Assembly (NCBI GenBank): GCA_030524285.1
Contig: JAUNGQ010000002.1
Location: forward strand, 90,626 to 154,625
Direction: 5' to 3'
DNA: 64,000 nucleotides
Source: Eubacteriales bacterium
GTDB lineage: Bacteria; Bacillota; Clostridia; Oscillospirales; Butyricicoccaceae
In this document: positions 41,909 to 51,384 of the stretch, piece by piece
How positions within the stretch are numbered: position 1 is the first letter of the stretch
Layout: every line of letters begins with the position of its first letter
Translations under genes and position numbers: made by a program
Notes under the pieces: generated by a model
What the model saw: only the letters and a program-made list of their open reading frames with translations
Told to the model about the DNA's origin: nothing
Database searches by the model: none

Positions 41909-41994
41909 GTTTCTATCGGTTTCTACCTGCATGGCAGGTTTGAAATAAATACATTTTTTTATGCAGGCAGCACCTGCAAGAAAGGAGAATTTCC

Positions 41995-42492
41995 ATGTTA
42001 AAAGTATTTGCAACCAATGTCATTATCTCCAACGGGTATAATGGCGCGTCCGCCCTCAAGTTTTCCGATAATGGTGATTCTGTGCGGTTCCGTTTCGGCA
42101 AAAAGGTGTATGACACCCGCGCTGAGAACAACACCCGCTGGGTCAACATGTCTGTAAAGGCATTCGGCAACGTCTGCGAGCGTATCAAGAGTATGAAGCT
42201 CAAGGAAGGTTCGTTTGTCAACCTGACCGGCAGACTGGACGAGGATTCCTGGACAGATCAGAACACCGGCGAACACAAGAGCATGATGGTCATCATCCTG
42301 GATGACATCGAATATGCCTCTGGCGGCGGTGGAAAGAAGGAGAACCAGGCATCTGGTCAGACTCAGAACGGCGGTGCAAATGCACCTGCACCTGCAGCAG
42401 CACCTGCAGCAGCTGCGCCTGCTCCGGCAGCATCCGGGAATTTTACCGGGTATGAGCCGTTTGGCGGCGGTTCGCTGTTTGACGAAAACTGA
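41995..42492 (+). CDS. ssb: Single-stranded DNA-binding protein
   Basis: 165 residues behind AAGAAAGGAG. OB-fold SSB core in residues 1-105 (FATNVIISNGYNG, TRWVNMSVKAFGNVCERIKSMKLKEGSFVNLTGRL, MMVIILDDIEYA), then a Gly and Ala/Pro-rich linker and the tail GSLFDEN. The tail is acidic but lacks the usual DDIPF end, so it may recruit element proteins rather than the host set. It heads the operon with the AAA ATPase. Confidence 0.88.
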   Translation: MLKVFATNVIISNGYNGASALKFSDNGDSVRFRFGKKVYDTRAENNTRWVNMSVKAFGNVCERIKSMKLKEGSFVNLTGRLDEDSWTDQNTGEHKSMMVIILDDIEYASGGGGKKENQASGQTQNGGANAPAPAAAPAAAAPAPAASGNFTGYEPFGGGSLFDEN

Positions 42493-42521
42493 CAGGAAAA
42501 ATGAATCCGGCGTATAAAAGG

Positions 42522-42560
42522 CGCACATGAGTGACTATTCGTAGCCTCATGTGCGTCTTT
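42522..42560 (+). terminator. Intrinsic terminator after ssb
   Basis: CGCACATGAG (42522-42531) with CTCATGTGCG (42546-42555), then TCTTTTTG. Allows high SSB output relative to downstream genes. Confidence 0.88.
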
Positions 42561-42586
42561 TTGCGTTTATGGAAGGTGGTGAACAA

Positions 42587-42970
42587 ATGACAAATGAAGC
42601 ATTCCTGCTCTTATCAGAGGATGAGAGGCAGGCAAAACTCAGGGCGGTCTTGATGAGCAGGACCGGCGGCCGTCTAACCAATGAGGAGTTGGAGGACATT
42701 TTGCTTTCAGCCATACCGAAACGGCAATACGGCGTGAAGGTCTATCAGGATGCACAGGCATTTTGCCGCGACCTGGCCCTTCCGGATGGCTGTCGGGGCC
42801 GTACCATACTGGGACAGGTCATGGCAGGCAGCGGACAGGAACCAGGTATGCTGTTTTGCAAAACGCGGGCAGCTGCAGTTCTGGTAAGAAAACAGGCGGA
42901 GGAAAGTGAGGTTTATCAGATCCATATATTCATTCCGCCGGAACGATCACAGAAAGGATATCAAAGATGA
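42587..42970 (+). CDS. Hypothetical protein
   Basis: 127 residues from ATG 42587 behind GGAAGGTGG. N-terminal helical part (LLLSEDERQAKLRAVLMSRTGG; LTNEELEDILLSAI) and a beta-rich C-terminus. No family recognised. Overlaps the next gene by 4 bases. Confidence 0.65.
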   Translation: MTNEAFLLLSEDERQAKLRAVLMSRTGGRLTNEELEDILLSAIPKRQYGVKVYQDAQAFCRDLALPDGCRGRTILGQVMAGSGQEPGMLFCKTRAAAVLVRKQAEESEVYQIHIFIPPERSQKGYQR

Positions 42971-43791
42971 ACAACAAGGATTGGAAACGACACTTTGCAT
43001 ATGAGGCACTGGTAATACTGGGCCTGCTGGCACTACTGACTTTTATTTGCCGCCTGTGGCCGATTTTGTTACTGGTGATACTCGGTATTTTCGTAGCGGC
43101 AATCCGGTTGTTATTTCTTGCTTCCAGGCGCATAGAAACCGTGGAGCCTCAGCCGATTCCGCAGGAACCTGTTCGGGAACCAACGGAAAAAGATGTCCGG
43201 GCATTGGCTTATGCTGTCATACTCAGACGGATTACAGAGCTGGTGGCAGAGGAATATCCTGAGGCCCGTTGGGTCTGGGAGATCCCGGATGCAAAGCAGG
43301 AGATTGAAAAAGGCGGAAATGTCTATATTCTGCTCAATCGGGCAGGTGGATATCGGCGTGCAAGAGTCATCCTGCAAAACCTTCAGGTTGTGCGCATCGA
43401 CTATCATCCCTCCGATCCGGTGGAGAATCCTGATCCCGAACCTGCTGACGATACGGATGCAGGAAGTGAGGAGCTTGATGCGGACGACGCATCGGAAGAT
43501 GGTGAAGCGAATGGCGGAGAACCTGCGGATGATGAGGAACCTGTCAAAGAAAATTATGAGCTGATCGCGTTTGAATGGGTGGAGGCACATGCTCTGGAGC
43601 TGAATGAACGGTGTAACGAGGCTATGGGACAGGGCTTTACGGAACTGATCCTGATATCGGAGGAGCTTCCTGTCCAGGAAAGCTGGCCGGATATCTGCCG
43701 GGAACTATGCAGAGCAGGTCTTGCGGATGTGCAGCCTGTTCCGGATGGCATCAAAATCAATTTAAGCAGTGATACTGTAGAAAGGGAATAA
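42967..43791 (+). CDS. Membrane protein with acidic linker
   Basis: 274 residues. Two closely spaced hydrophobic helices (ALVILGLLALLTFICRL and PILLLVILGIFVAAIRLLFLAS), a cytoplasmic domain (ALAYAVILRRITELVAEEYPEARWVWEI), a strongly acidic low-complexity stretch at about 155-195, and a C-terminal helical domain. Four bases separate it from the AAA ATPase gene. It could tether that ATPase system to the membrane; this is inference from position. Confidence 0.65.
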   Translation: MNNKDWKRHFAYEALVILGLLALLTFICRLWPILLLVILGIFVAAIRLLFLASRRIETVEPQPIPQEPVREPTEKDVRALAYAVILRRITELVAEEYPEARWVWEIPDAKQEIEKGGNVYILLNRAGGYRRARVILQNLQVVRIDYHPSDPVENPDPEPADDTDAGSEELDADDASEDGEANGGEPADDEEPVKENYELIAFEWVEAHALELNERCNEAMGQGFTELILISEELPVQESWPDICRELCRAGLADVQPVPDGIKINLSSDTVERE

Positions 43792-43794
43792 CAC

Positions 43795-45669
43795 ATGAGT
43801 ACGAATATGAATAATCTATTTTGCTACAGCCGGCCGCTGCCAGCGCCTTTTGATACGCTCAAGAATAAGAAAGTGGGTGTATCGTCCAAGTATGGAGATG
43901 GCACACAGGCAACCCTCAGCGGAACGGTAATTAAGGCGGTCCATGCGGTCTGCCAGTGCATGAACGGTACGTCTGAAGGCGCCGTTGGTGTGATTGATCA
44001 CCGAAGCGTGGCGGAATACAAATCCAGTATGGGTGCAGACGCCTATCATCTGGTGGTCTACGACAGCAATTCGGGCGCAATTATGGCAAGCGTGTATGAC
44101 AAGAACACGGAAGTGTTTGAAACCTACACGATGAATAACAGTGGCCGGGATGGCGCTGCAGTTATGATGGCTTTAATGCCGGTGCTGATGAATGATGACG
44201 AGTTCAAAGAACACTTTGACCAGTATTACGATCAGTTCATCAGCGGCTTTACAGATCTGCCCAAGGCAACCGAGTCTATGGGTTATCTGTGTGATAACGC
44301 ATATAGACGGATCAAAGATCCCGGCTGTTCGGCCCATGTCAAAGTCAACGTAGATAAATCCGGCAACCTGATGCGTGTGTCACAGGCCCAGCTGGATTCC
44401 GGCGCTTTTACGCCGACCAGTGTGGTAGCTGGCGAATTTACGATCTTTGCGAAGACCGGACCGGCAACCATCAAAAAGGCCAGTATCATAGTGGAGCATT
44501 CAGATTTTGTCGGGAAGTATGAGTTTCATGCAAGAAAGCTGAACCCGCAGGAGCAGATGCTGGTGCCGAAGCTTCCGGAATGGTACATCATTCCGCAGGA
44601 AGTGGTGGATATTTGCAAGCATGCGCAGGCCACAACGGGAAAGTCCATGCAGATGAGGAACTTTCTTCTGCGCGGCCCGGCAGGTACGGGTAAGACAATG
44701 GGGGCCAAAGCGATTGCTGCAGGACTCCATCTGCCGTACATGAAGTATACCTGCTCCGCCGGAACGGAGATCTTCGACTTTATCGGTATGATTTTTCCCG
44801 ATTCAGATTCTGCATCCACTGGCGATGCCCAGTTGGATCAGGAGCGTGAAATCTTAAAAAGCATGGGTGGCATCAATTATGCCAATGTGTCTAAGCTGAT
44901 GGATCTGCCCGATCTGGATGATATGGATTACGACCCGGCAGGCGTTTATCTGGCGCTGACCGGCATAGAGAAATCCGACGCCACCTCCCAGGAGTGCATG
45001 AGCATTGTCCTGGACAAGGTAACGGAAAAGGTTCGGGCCTTATCCAAACGGGATGAAGCATCCCAGAGCAGCGGTCAAACCTACACCTATGTGGAGACGG
45101 ATTTTATCAAGGCGCTGAAAAACGGTTACGTCATTGAAATCCAGGAACCTTCCACTATCGTCCAGCCTGGTGTGCTGGTGGGCCTCAACTCCCTTCTGGA
45201 GCAGTCTGGTTCCATCACCCTGCCGACCGGTGAAGTGATTGAAAGGCATCCAGATGCTGTGGTCGTAGTCACGACCAATATCAGTTACGAGGGTTGCCGC
45301 GGCATGAACCAGTCGGTGCTGGACAGAATGAGTCTGGTGCGGGATGTGGAACTGCCGACTCCTGAAGTTATGGTACAGCGGGCTATGTCTGTAACCGGCG
45401 AGACGGATGAGTATCAGGTTTCCCAGATGGTGCAGGTGGTCAATGACATGGCGGAGTATTGCCGGAAGAACAGTATTACAGACGGTTCCTATGGTATGCG
45501 CAGCCTGATCGACTGGATCGTCAGCACACAGATTACCGGAGATCCTTATCAGTCGGCACTGTATACAATTATCAGCAAAGCGACTGCGGATGAGCTGGAC
45601 CGGGAATCCTTGATCAGTACGGTTCTGGAACCGATTTTCGCTCCAAAGCGGCGTAAAGCCACAGCATAA
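43795..45669 (+). CDS. MoxR/CobS-type AAA ATPase
   Basis: 624 residues, a large N-terminal domain of about 270 residues and an AAA module with Walker A LLRGPAGTGKTMGAKAI (about 290), a long insertion with acidic residues (DLPDLDDMDYDPAG), sensor-type VVVVTTNISYEGCRGMNQSVLDRM and a lid helix. In CobS/NorQ/MoxR families such ATPases work with a VWA protein to remodel or load metal into targets; the VWA partner is the next gene, 27 bases away. The N-terminal domain is not recognised and may bind the client. Confidence 0.85.
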   Translation: MSTNMNNLFCYSRPLPAPFDTLKNKKVGVSSKYGDGTQATLSGTVIKAVHAVCQCMNGTSEGAVGVIDHRSVAEYKSSMGADAYHLVVYDSNSGAIMASVYDKNTEVFETYTMNNSGRDGAAVMMALMPVLMNDDEFKEHFDQYYDQFISGFTDLPKATESMGYLCDNAYRRIKDPGCSAHVKVNVDKSGNLMRVSQAQLDSGAFTPTSVVAGEFTIFAKTGPATIKKASIIVEHSDFVGKYEFHARKLNPQEQMLVPKLPEWYIIPQEVVDICKHAQATTGKSMQMRNFLLRGPAGTGKTMGAKAIAAGLHLPYMKYTCSAGTEIFDFIGMIFPDSDSASTGDAQLDQEREILKSMGGINYANVSKLMDLPDLDDMDYDPAGVYLALTGIEKSDATSQECMSIVLDKVTEKVRALSKRDEASQSSGQTYTYVETDFIKALKNGYVIEIQEPSTIVQPGVLVGLNSLLEQSGSITLPTGEVIERHPDAVVVVTTNISYEGCRGMNQSVLDRMSLVRDVELPTPEVMVQRAMSVTGETDEYQVSQMVQVVNDMAEYCRKNSITDGSYGMRSLIDWIVSTQITGDPYQSALYTIISKATADELDRESLISTVLEPIFAPKRRKATA

Positions 45670-45696
45670 ATTCTAAGGAAGGAGGTCTACCCATTT

Positions 45697-47952
45697 ATGG
45701 CAAGGGTGAATCACAAATTAGTAAAGCAGCGCCTCAACGAGCAGCGCAGCAAAATCACGGACAGACAGTTCTTCTCGTCCCGCATCTTAGCGGGACACTT
45801 TGAAGATCTGGCGGCGGCACAGACACGGCGGTATCACTATAACCGCCGCGTTCATGTGAATCTGTACTGGAAACCGAAGGACAAAAGTGTTGCTGCAACG
45901 GACAATATGCTGATCCGCATCAACGCAGGCAATCCTCTGGTTACGAAGGTCAAGGGACGCGAGAACCGCTATCAGATCGTATGCGGGCTGTTTACCCATG
46001 AGTTGGGTCATGTACTGCATACAGACTTTCTGGCCGCGCAGACACACAGCAATTACCTGGCAAGCTACCGCTGGTATCCTGGTCCTCCCGCCCTGAAAAC
46101 ATCTGCGGACGCCCGAAATGAAAAGGCGTTCTGGACGTATGTAAAGGGCGATCCAAAGAACCTGGAAATGGTGCAGTTTATTGCCCATCAGATTTCTAAT
46201 GTGATTGAGGATGGGTATATCGAGAACCGTATGTTGGCACAGTTCCCTGGAACTTTGGGATATGGCCTGGAAACGCTCCGGGAACTGCATTTTCAGCAGA
46301 TGCCCACTGTGACCCAGCTGATTGAAAAGGAAGAAGGCGAAGAACGGCATATCTTTGAGAGCATTTTACAGATTATGTTGTCATATGCCAAATTCGGAGA
46401 GATCAAGTATGGGGACGAGCCGCTGAGCGATGAACGGATTCAGACTGTTTTCGGGCTGATCACAGATATCGACAGTGCGTTGATGAACAGATCGGGAAAA
46501 GGACGCTTGAATGTAGTGAACCTGATCATGGTACGGTGCTGGAACTACCTTGAGGATTTCCTGGAAGTTTGTAAGCAGCGGCACGAAGATGCAGCTGCAG
46601 CTGGTGGCACAGGTGGTATTGCCGAGACGCTATCGGAAGTCCTTCAGGCGATTGCAGGCGGTTCTGCCATTGGTACTGGAAGCAGCACTCCTGTGTCGGA
46701 AGCAGCGGATGAGTCTGAAGAATCCGCTACTGCTGGCCAGCGTGCCAAAACCCATGCGGATGCGGAAGAAAGCGCTGCGCCGGAAGAATCAGAAGACGGC
46801 TCCCAGACCGGAACGGAAAGCGAAGAAAATCCATCTGGGTCTGGGGAAAGCGCAGAATCTATGGGCGAGGCGCTTGCTGGTGGCGGCGCCGGTTCCGGAA
46901 AGCAGGAAGTATCCGAAGGCGAGACGGGACGGATTCCCTATCAGCAGACAGAAAGTGTTTCAGAACCGGTTGGCGGCACTACGGAGGTCAATGACTCCTA
47001 TGAACGGGAGCGCTATGACCATGCTGCAGCCGACATTGAGCGGATTCTGGACAAGATGGCTGAACGGGCTGCCTGTGAGCAGTTAGAAAATGAACGGCTT
47101 CGGGAGTTGAATGATGTGGCGCAGAATATTTCCTATGGGGATATTCATTCAGGCGTCAGTATCAGAATCAATCGGCTTGCCAGTGTGGATGAAGATCTGG
47201 TAGAGCAATACGACATGATTGCTGCTCCGCTGATCAGTATTTCCAGGCAGCTGCAGAAAAGTCTCGTCAAACAACTCAAGGAAAATCGCCGCGGCGGGAA
47301 GCAGACGGGCCTGATTATGGGACGCCGGCTGGATGCACATGCGCTGTGCCGGAATGATGGAAAGGTATTCTACAAGAACTCTCTGCCCAATGAGATCCCG
47401 GAACTGGCCGTCGGTCTGCTTCTGGATGAATCTGGTTCTATGTGCGCCTGTGACCGTTGTACTTATGCCAGAGCATCTGCGATCATCCTGTATGATTTCT
47501 GCCAGAGTCTGGGCATCCCGGTCATGGTCTATGGCCATTCTACCGGATGCTCGACCGTGGAACTGTACTCTTATGCGGAGTTCGAGAGCTTCGATCAGGA
47601 TGATAAGTACCGGATGATGGACATTGGTGCGCGAGACAGCAACCGCGACGGAGCTGCACTCCGCTATGTGGCGGAGCGACTTTCCAAACGACCGGAGGCA
47701 GTCAGAATACTGATTCTGGTTTCGGATGGACAGCCCGCTGACAGTGGTTATTACGGCAGCGCAGCTGAGGAAGATCTTCGGGGCATCAAACAGGAGTATC
47801 AGCGCAAAGGCATTTTGTTCGTTGCCGCCGCAATCGGTGACGACAAGCAGAACATTGAACGGATCTACGGAGATTCCTTTATGGATATTACCGATTTGAA
47901 CCAACTGCCTGCTAAGCTGACCACAGTGGTCAAGCGGCACATTCGAGTGTAA
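45697..47952 (+). CDS. VWA protein with HELGH motif (CobT-like)
   Basis: 751 residues behind GGAAGGAGG. Residues about 60-200 hold GLFTHELGHVLHTDF, a zincin-type HExxH metal site (about 101), and NVIEDGYIENRML. A Ser/Glu-rich low-complexity linker spans about 310-440. The C-terminal VWA domain has a MIDAS DxSxS (LLLDESGSMCACDRC, about 575), then GHSTGCSTVELY and LILVSDGQPAD. This is the partner expected of the AAA ATPase. The HELGH motif suggests proteolysis or metal insertion; I cannot tell which. Confidence 0.85.
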   Translation: MARVNHKLVKQRLNEQRSKITDRQFFSSRILAGHFEDLAAAQTRRYHYNRRVHVNLYWKPKDKSVAATDNMLIRINAGNPLVTKVKGRENRYQIVCGLFTHELGHVLHTDFLAAQTHSNYLASYRWYPGPPALKTSADARNEKAFWTYVKGDPKNLEMVQFIAHQISNVIEDGYIENRMLAQFPGTLGYGLETLRELHFQQMPTVTQLIEKEEGEERHIFESILQIMLSYAKFGEIKYGDEPLSDERIQTVFGLITDIDSALMNRSGKGRLNVVNLIMVRCWNYLEDFLEVCKQRHEDAAAAGGTGGIAETLSEVLQAIAGGSAIGTGSSTPVSEAADESEESATAGQRAKTHADAEESAAPEESEDGSQTGTESEENPSGSGESAESMGEALAGGGAGSGKQEVSEGETGRIPYQQTESVSEPVGGTTEVNDSYERERYDHAAADIERILDKMAERAACEQLENERLRELNDVAQNISYGDIHSGVSIRINRLASVDEDLVEQYDMIAAPLISISRQLQKSLVKQLKENRRGGKQTGLIMGRRLDAHALCRNDGKVFYKNSLPNEIPELAVGLLLDESGSMCACDRCTYARASAIILYDFCQSLGIPVMVYGHSTGCSTVELYSYAEFESFDQDDKYRMMDIGARDSNRDGAALRYVAERLSKRPEAVRILILVSDGQPADSGYYGSAAEEDLRGIKQEYQRKGILFVAAAIGDDKQNIERIYGDSFMDITDLNQLPAKLTTVVKRHIRV

Positions 47953-48022
47953 GCATTAGGCGGCGGAGACAGATGTTTCCGCCGCCATAATTTGAAATCA
48001 AAATATAACGGAGGTAATGAGA

Positions 48023-49009
48023 ATGGTTTTAGACAGACCAGGAGCCGAATTTGATTACAACGGCAAAAAATATGTGATTGGTGAATCCATCGTTGGTACG
48101 GAAGAGAGTGAGTATGACGGATTGATTGGAACGATTTCGGAAATCCGCGATGGTGATGACAAAGAGACGGAGAATGAAACGCCGGACATTTACTGCAGCT
48201 TTGAGCCGCCGGTGCATCCCCTTGATATACAGCAGCTGGAGAAACGCTTTTCGGCGCTGTACCAGCAGCCTAAAACGCTGGAGGATATCGTTCTGGACTG
48301 TGTGATTATGGCTCCAGATATGATTGAGCCTTTAAGCTTTATACAGGAAAATAGACATAAATTGTCTCTTTACACCGTTTATGAAGAATGGGTTCTGGAT
48401 GGCGTAGACGGCTATTCCATAGCGCCATTCATGGATTACCGGAGTGCCAGGCTGAAATTCTGTGAGGACCTGACGGAAGATCAAAGAAACGGGTGCATTC
48501 ACTCATGGGAAGAACGAGATGACTTGGTAATCGAGGCGAGAAAAGATTATTACGAGTGTTATTTGGACGGTGAATACTGCCAAAATCACTACAAAATCTC
48601 CATACGTCAGGATACAGTGCTTATGTCGGATGAATCATTTGGAATGATCGGACGGGCCTACATAGACCAGAGTAGAATGGAAGACTTCGCTTCTAACGCA
48701 GCTGAGTGGGACAAGGCTGAGGCCCTTTCTGATGAGCAGTTCCAGCGATTTATTTCCGATCCGAGTATACCGGACCGGATCGAAAAGAAACTCGGAAAAA
48801 ATGATCCTTACTGGGAAAGCTACTGGGACAGTATTTCAGATGTTGCGCATGAGCTGCTGAATGAGTATTTGAAGAACAATACGCATCCTGATTGCTTTGC
48901 GCCGGAACCGGATAACCCGTATCCCCTCTGCATCGGAAATGGTGAAGAGAAATGCAGGCAGTGTTGTCTGTATGTGGATATGGAAGGCGAAGGAGGGCAT
49001 GACGAATGA
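48023..49009 (+). CDS. Hypothetical protein with Cys-rich tail
   Basis: 328 residues from ATG 48023, seven bases after CGGAGGT (an ATG at 48017 is too close). N-terminal beta-rich 60 residues (YNGKKYVIGESIVGTEESEYDGLIGTI, split at the loop), a helical acidic middle, and a C-terminal CIGNGEEKCRQCC that may bind metal. No family recognised. Overlaps the next gene by 4 bases. Confidence 0.65.
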   Translation: MVLDRPGAEFDYNGKKYVIGESIVGTEESEYDGLIGTISEIRDGDDKETENETPDIYCSFEPPVHPLDIQQLEKRFSALYQQPKTLEDIVLDCVIMAPDMIEPLSFIQENRHKLSLYTVYEEWVLDGVDGYSIAPFMDYRSARLKFCEDLTEDQRNGCIHSWEERDDLVIEARKDYYECYLDGEYCQNHYKISIRQDTVLMSDESFGMIGRAYIDQSRMEDFASNAAEWDKAEALSDEQFQRFISDPSIPDRIEKKLGKNDPYWESYWDSISDVAHELLNEYLKNNTHPDCFAPEPDNPYPLCIGNGEEKCRQCCLYVDMEGEGGHDE

Positions 49010-49707
49010 GCATTTTTCAGATTTCTCTGATGGCAGCTGGTTTTATTTTAACGGCGGTCTATGTGCTGTTCTGGGCTGAAAGCAGTTTCAAAGTATCAAG
49101 AGTTTTCTACAACGATGACGGTGTTGAACTTCCCGGCCTGCTGGTTCAAAGGCCATTTTGCCGGCCTGTATTTTTCCCATTCGAGGCCGTGTGCGGGTTT
49201 GACAGTCAAATCATCTACAAGGAAAATGAAGCACTGATTCGTCCGATGGGAGTCGTTGATATTGCTGGCGGATTGGGTACGCACATATTGTGTCTGCCGG
49301 ATACCACAGCATCGGCTGAGAAAGCGAAAGCACCTCAAACGAAGGAGGCCTCGATTATGCTCGATCCGAAAGAAATCGTGATCCATAAAGATGAAATCTC
49401 CCGCATCCTTAAAATGCGCTGGATTGCCTGCTATATGCTGTATGATTGGAACAAATGGCATGCAGATTTTGCGTTTGGCAGCAATGAGTTTGAACGGTAT
49501 CAATGGGTTTGCCGGAAATTAGAGGATAAGGTTCCGGATGCAGCATCCATGGATTCCGTTTTGACGGATACCTATAATCGGGTCTTGCTGGAGGATGTAG
49601 ACGGTTTTATTCACACGCATATGCAGGTGTGGAATTGTGAACGCCTGATGGTTGAGATGGAGATTGTAAGAGCATTGGCAGAACTCTATCACACAAACGA
49701 AGTATAA
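49006..49707 (+). CDS. Membrane-anchored hypothetical protein
   Basis: 233 residues. One N-terminal hydrophobic helix (FQISLMAAGFILTAVYVLFWA), then a segment VELPGLLVQRPFCRPVFFPFEAVCGF that is clearly related to residues 10-40 of the DUF4314 protein at 51385, then a helical C-terminus (MRWIACYMLYDWNKWHADF). Function unknown. Confidence 0.65.
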   Translation: MSIFQISLMAAGFILTAVYVLFWAESSFKVSRVFYNDDGVELPGLLVQRPFCRPVFFPFEAVCGFDSQIIYKENEALIRPMGVVDIAGGLGTHILCLPDTTASAEKAKAPQTKEASIMLDPKEIVIHKDEISRILKMRWIACYMLYDWNKWHADFAFGSNEFERYQWVCRKLEDKVPDAASMDSVLTDTYNRVLLEDVDGFIHTHMQVWNCERLMVEMEIVRALAELYHTNEV

Positions 49708-49759
49708 CAATGGTATCCGCTCCGGCAGGAGCGGATATAGAAAATGGAGGACATTAGAA

Positions 49760-50446
49760 ATGTATATAAAAGAAACTTGTTACGGAGGGATGGACTGGCA
49801 TGATAGCAAGCTGATCATTACACAGCTGAAATGGGACGGAAAATATGATATTCCGGAAAGCAAGGTTACAGACTGCATTGTAAATGATATTCTACAGCAG
49901 TTTCCCTATCTGGACCCGATGGATATTTGTTTTGCGGTGCTGAATGATCAGCCGTATAAATTCCCGCTCTTATATCTGAAAGATGATGAAGTGGTTTATC
50001 CGGAAGAGTATGAAGGGATCTGGATTTCTGCCGGGGAAATAAAGGGATTCAGCGTTAAGGAAACCTATATAGGCGGTTGCAATTATTCGACACACTATAG
50101 CGTGGAAGCCATTCCAGAGGAGCAGCTGTGCTACATTGCGGAGGAGCATTTTTATGCGTATTCAAAAGGGGTTCCGCTTGTAGAGCGATTCTATCATGCT
50201 CCTTTTCGGAGACTGGATGAAGCAGAAGCCTATCTGAAAACAATGAAGAAACACGCTCCGGATGCAGAGCTTTCTATCCAGATATATAACCTGGAGGAAA
50301 TTAGTGCTACAGACTGGTTTCAGTCAAATATGAAGGCCGCAGAACTCTCATCCGGCGATCCGGAAAAGGGCTATGCGATTGTAGTAGATCTGCATATTGA
50401 AAATCTAAAGAAATTGGCGTCTCCAGACCCGGAGGTGAGGGTATGA
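49760..50446 (+). CDS. Hypothetical protein
   Basis: 228 residues behind TGGAGG. Beta-rich and acidic (YGGMDWHDSKLIITQLKWDGKYDIPESKV), later KETYIGGCNYSTHYSVE. No family recognised. It overlaps the following methylase-like gene by 4 bases. Confidence 0.65.
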   Translation: MYIKETCYGGMDWHDSKLIITQLKWDGKYDIPESKVTDCIVNDILQQFPYLDPMDICFAVLNDQPYKFPLLYLKDDEVVYPEEYEGIWISAGEIKGFSVKETYIGGCNYSTHYSVEAIPEEQLCYIAEEHFYAYSKGVPLVERFYHAPFRRLDEAEAYLKTMKKHAPDAELSIQIYNLEEISATDWFQSNMKAAELSSGDPEKGYAIVVDLHIENLKKLASPDPEVRV

Positions 50447-51369
50447 GCAAAAATCAGGCGAGGCCGCTGACCAGCATCGTTTCATATCCGGAACGGGGCG
50501 AAGGCGGCAGCAATCGTTACAGGGGGAACTGTTCCCCGAAACTGGTGGAAGATCTGATTCGATTCTTTCAGCCGAATGAAGTCTGCGATTACATGAGCGG
50601 CAGCGGAACCACGAAGGCCGCAGCAGATAAAGTTGGGATACAAAGTCATCTGTATGACCTGCACAGTGGGTTTGACATGATGCACTGCGACATCCCGGAA
50701 CGGCCGGAATTTATTTTCTGGCATCCTCCATACTGGGATATTGTGACTTACTCGGATGTCATGTATAAGGCGTCCGATGTGCAGCTTCAGTATGGGTATG
50801 ACCCGAAGCAGTCCGACTTGTCCCGCATTCTGGAATGGGACCGCTTTGTCGAGGCCATGAACTACTCCATGATGAAGCAGTTTTCTGCACTGGAAAAGGG
50901 CGGGCGCATCGCCGTACTGATGGGCGATATCAAGAAGAAAGGCAAGCTCTACAGTATGTTAGCTGAAATCGTTAAGCCCGGAACGCTGGAGAACATTATT
51001 ATCAAGGCTCAGCATAACTGTTTTTCGGACCAGATCCAGTATAGTGGGAAATTCATTCCGATTCTCCATGAATATGTAATGATTGTTCGGAAAGATAATT
51101 CCCTGCTGGTGCCGGTCCTGATGACCAGGCAGGCATCTGTGGATATCCGGGATATACCGCAAGCGACCTGGCGTGACGTTGTGGCGTCCGTCTTGGAGCA
51201 ATACCAGGAAGCGGTGCCGCTTACCTATCTGTATGAGCAGATCGAACCGCATCAGAAGGCGCAGGCGAATAAGTGGTGGAAGGAGAAGATTCGCCAGACA
51301 CTGCAGTATCATCCGAACTTTTTTGAACATCACGGTCGTGGCCTTTGGAGCCTTCGCACAGCGATATAA
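50443..51369 (+). CDS. DNA methylase-like protein (N4/N6 class) with HPPYW motif
   Basis: 308 residues behind GGAGGTGAGG. The AdoMet-binding motif reads CDYMSGSGTTKAAA (usual D-F-GSGTT), and the catalytic motif reads FWHPPYWDIV, with His in place of the usual Asp, Asn or Ser before PPY. A region GGRIAVLMGDIKKKGKLY matches motif VI-VIII strands. A C-terminal 80-residue domain (PLTYLYEQIEPHQKAQANKWWKEKIRQTL) may read DNA. No restriction enzyme is nearby, so it is an orphan methylase or decoy. Confidence 0.82.
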   Translation: MSKNQARPLTSIVSYPERGEGGSNRYRGNCSPKLVEDLIRFFQPNEVCDYMSGSGTTKAAADKVGIQSHLYDLHSGFDMMHCDIPERPEFIFWHPPYWDIVTYSDVMYKASDVQLQYGYDPKQSDLSRILEWDRFVEAMNYSMMKQFSALEKGGRIAVLMGDIKKKGKLYSMLAEIVKPGTLENIIIKAQHNCFSDQIQYSGKFIPILHEYVMIVRKDNSLLVPVLMTRQASVDIRDIPQATWRDVVASVLEQYQEAVPLTYLYEQIEPHQKAQANKWWKEKIRQTLQYHPNFFEHHGRGLWSLRTAI

Positions 51370-51384
51370 AGGAGAAGCGCGTAT

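Noticed and set aside
42380-42435. GCA/CCT-rich repetitive DNA that might look like a short repeat array
   Set aside because: It codes for the Ala/Pro linker of SSB in frame; no CRISPR-like repeat and spacer pattern exists in the window.
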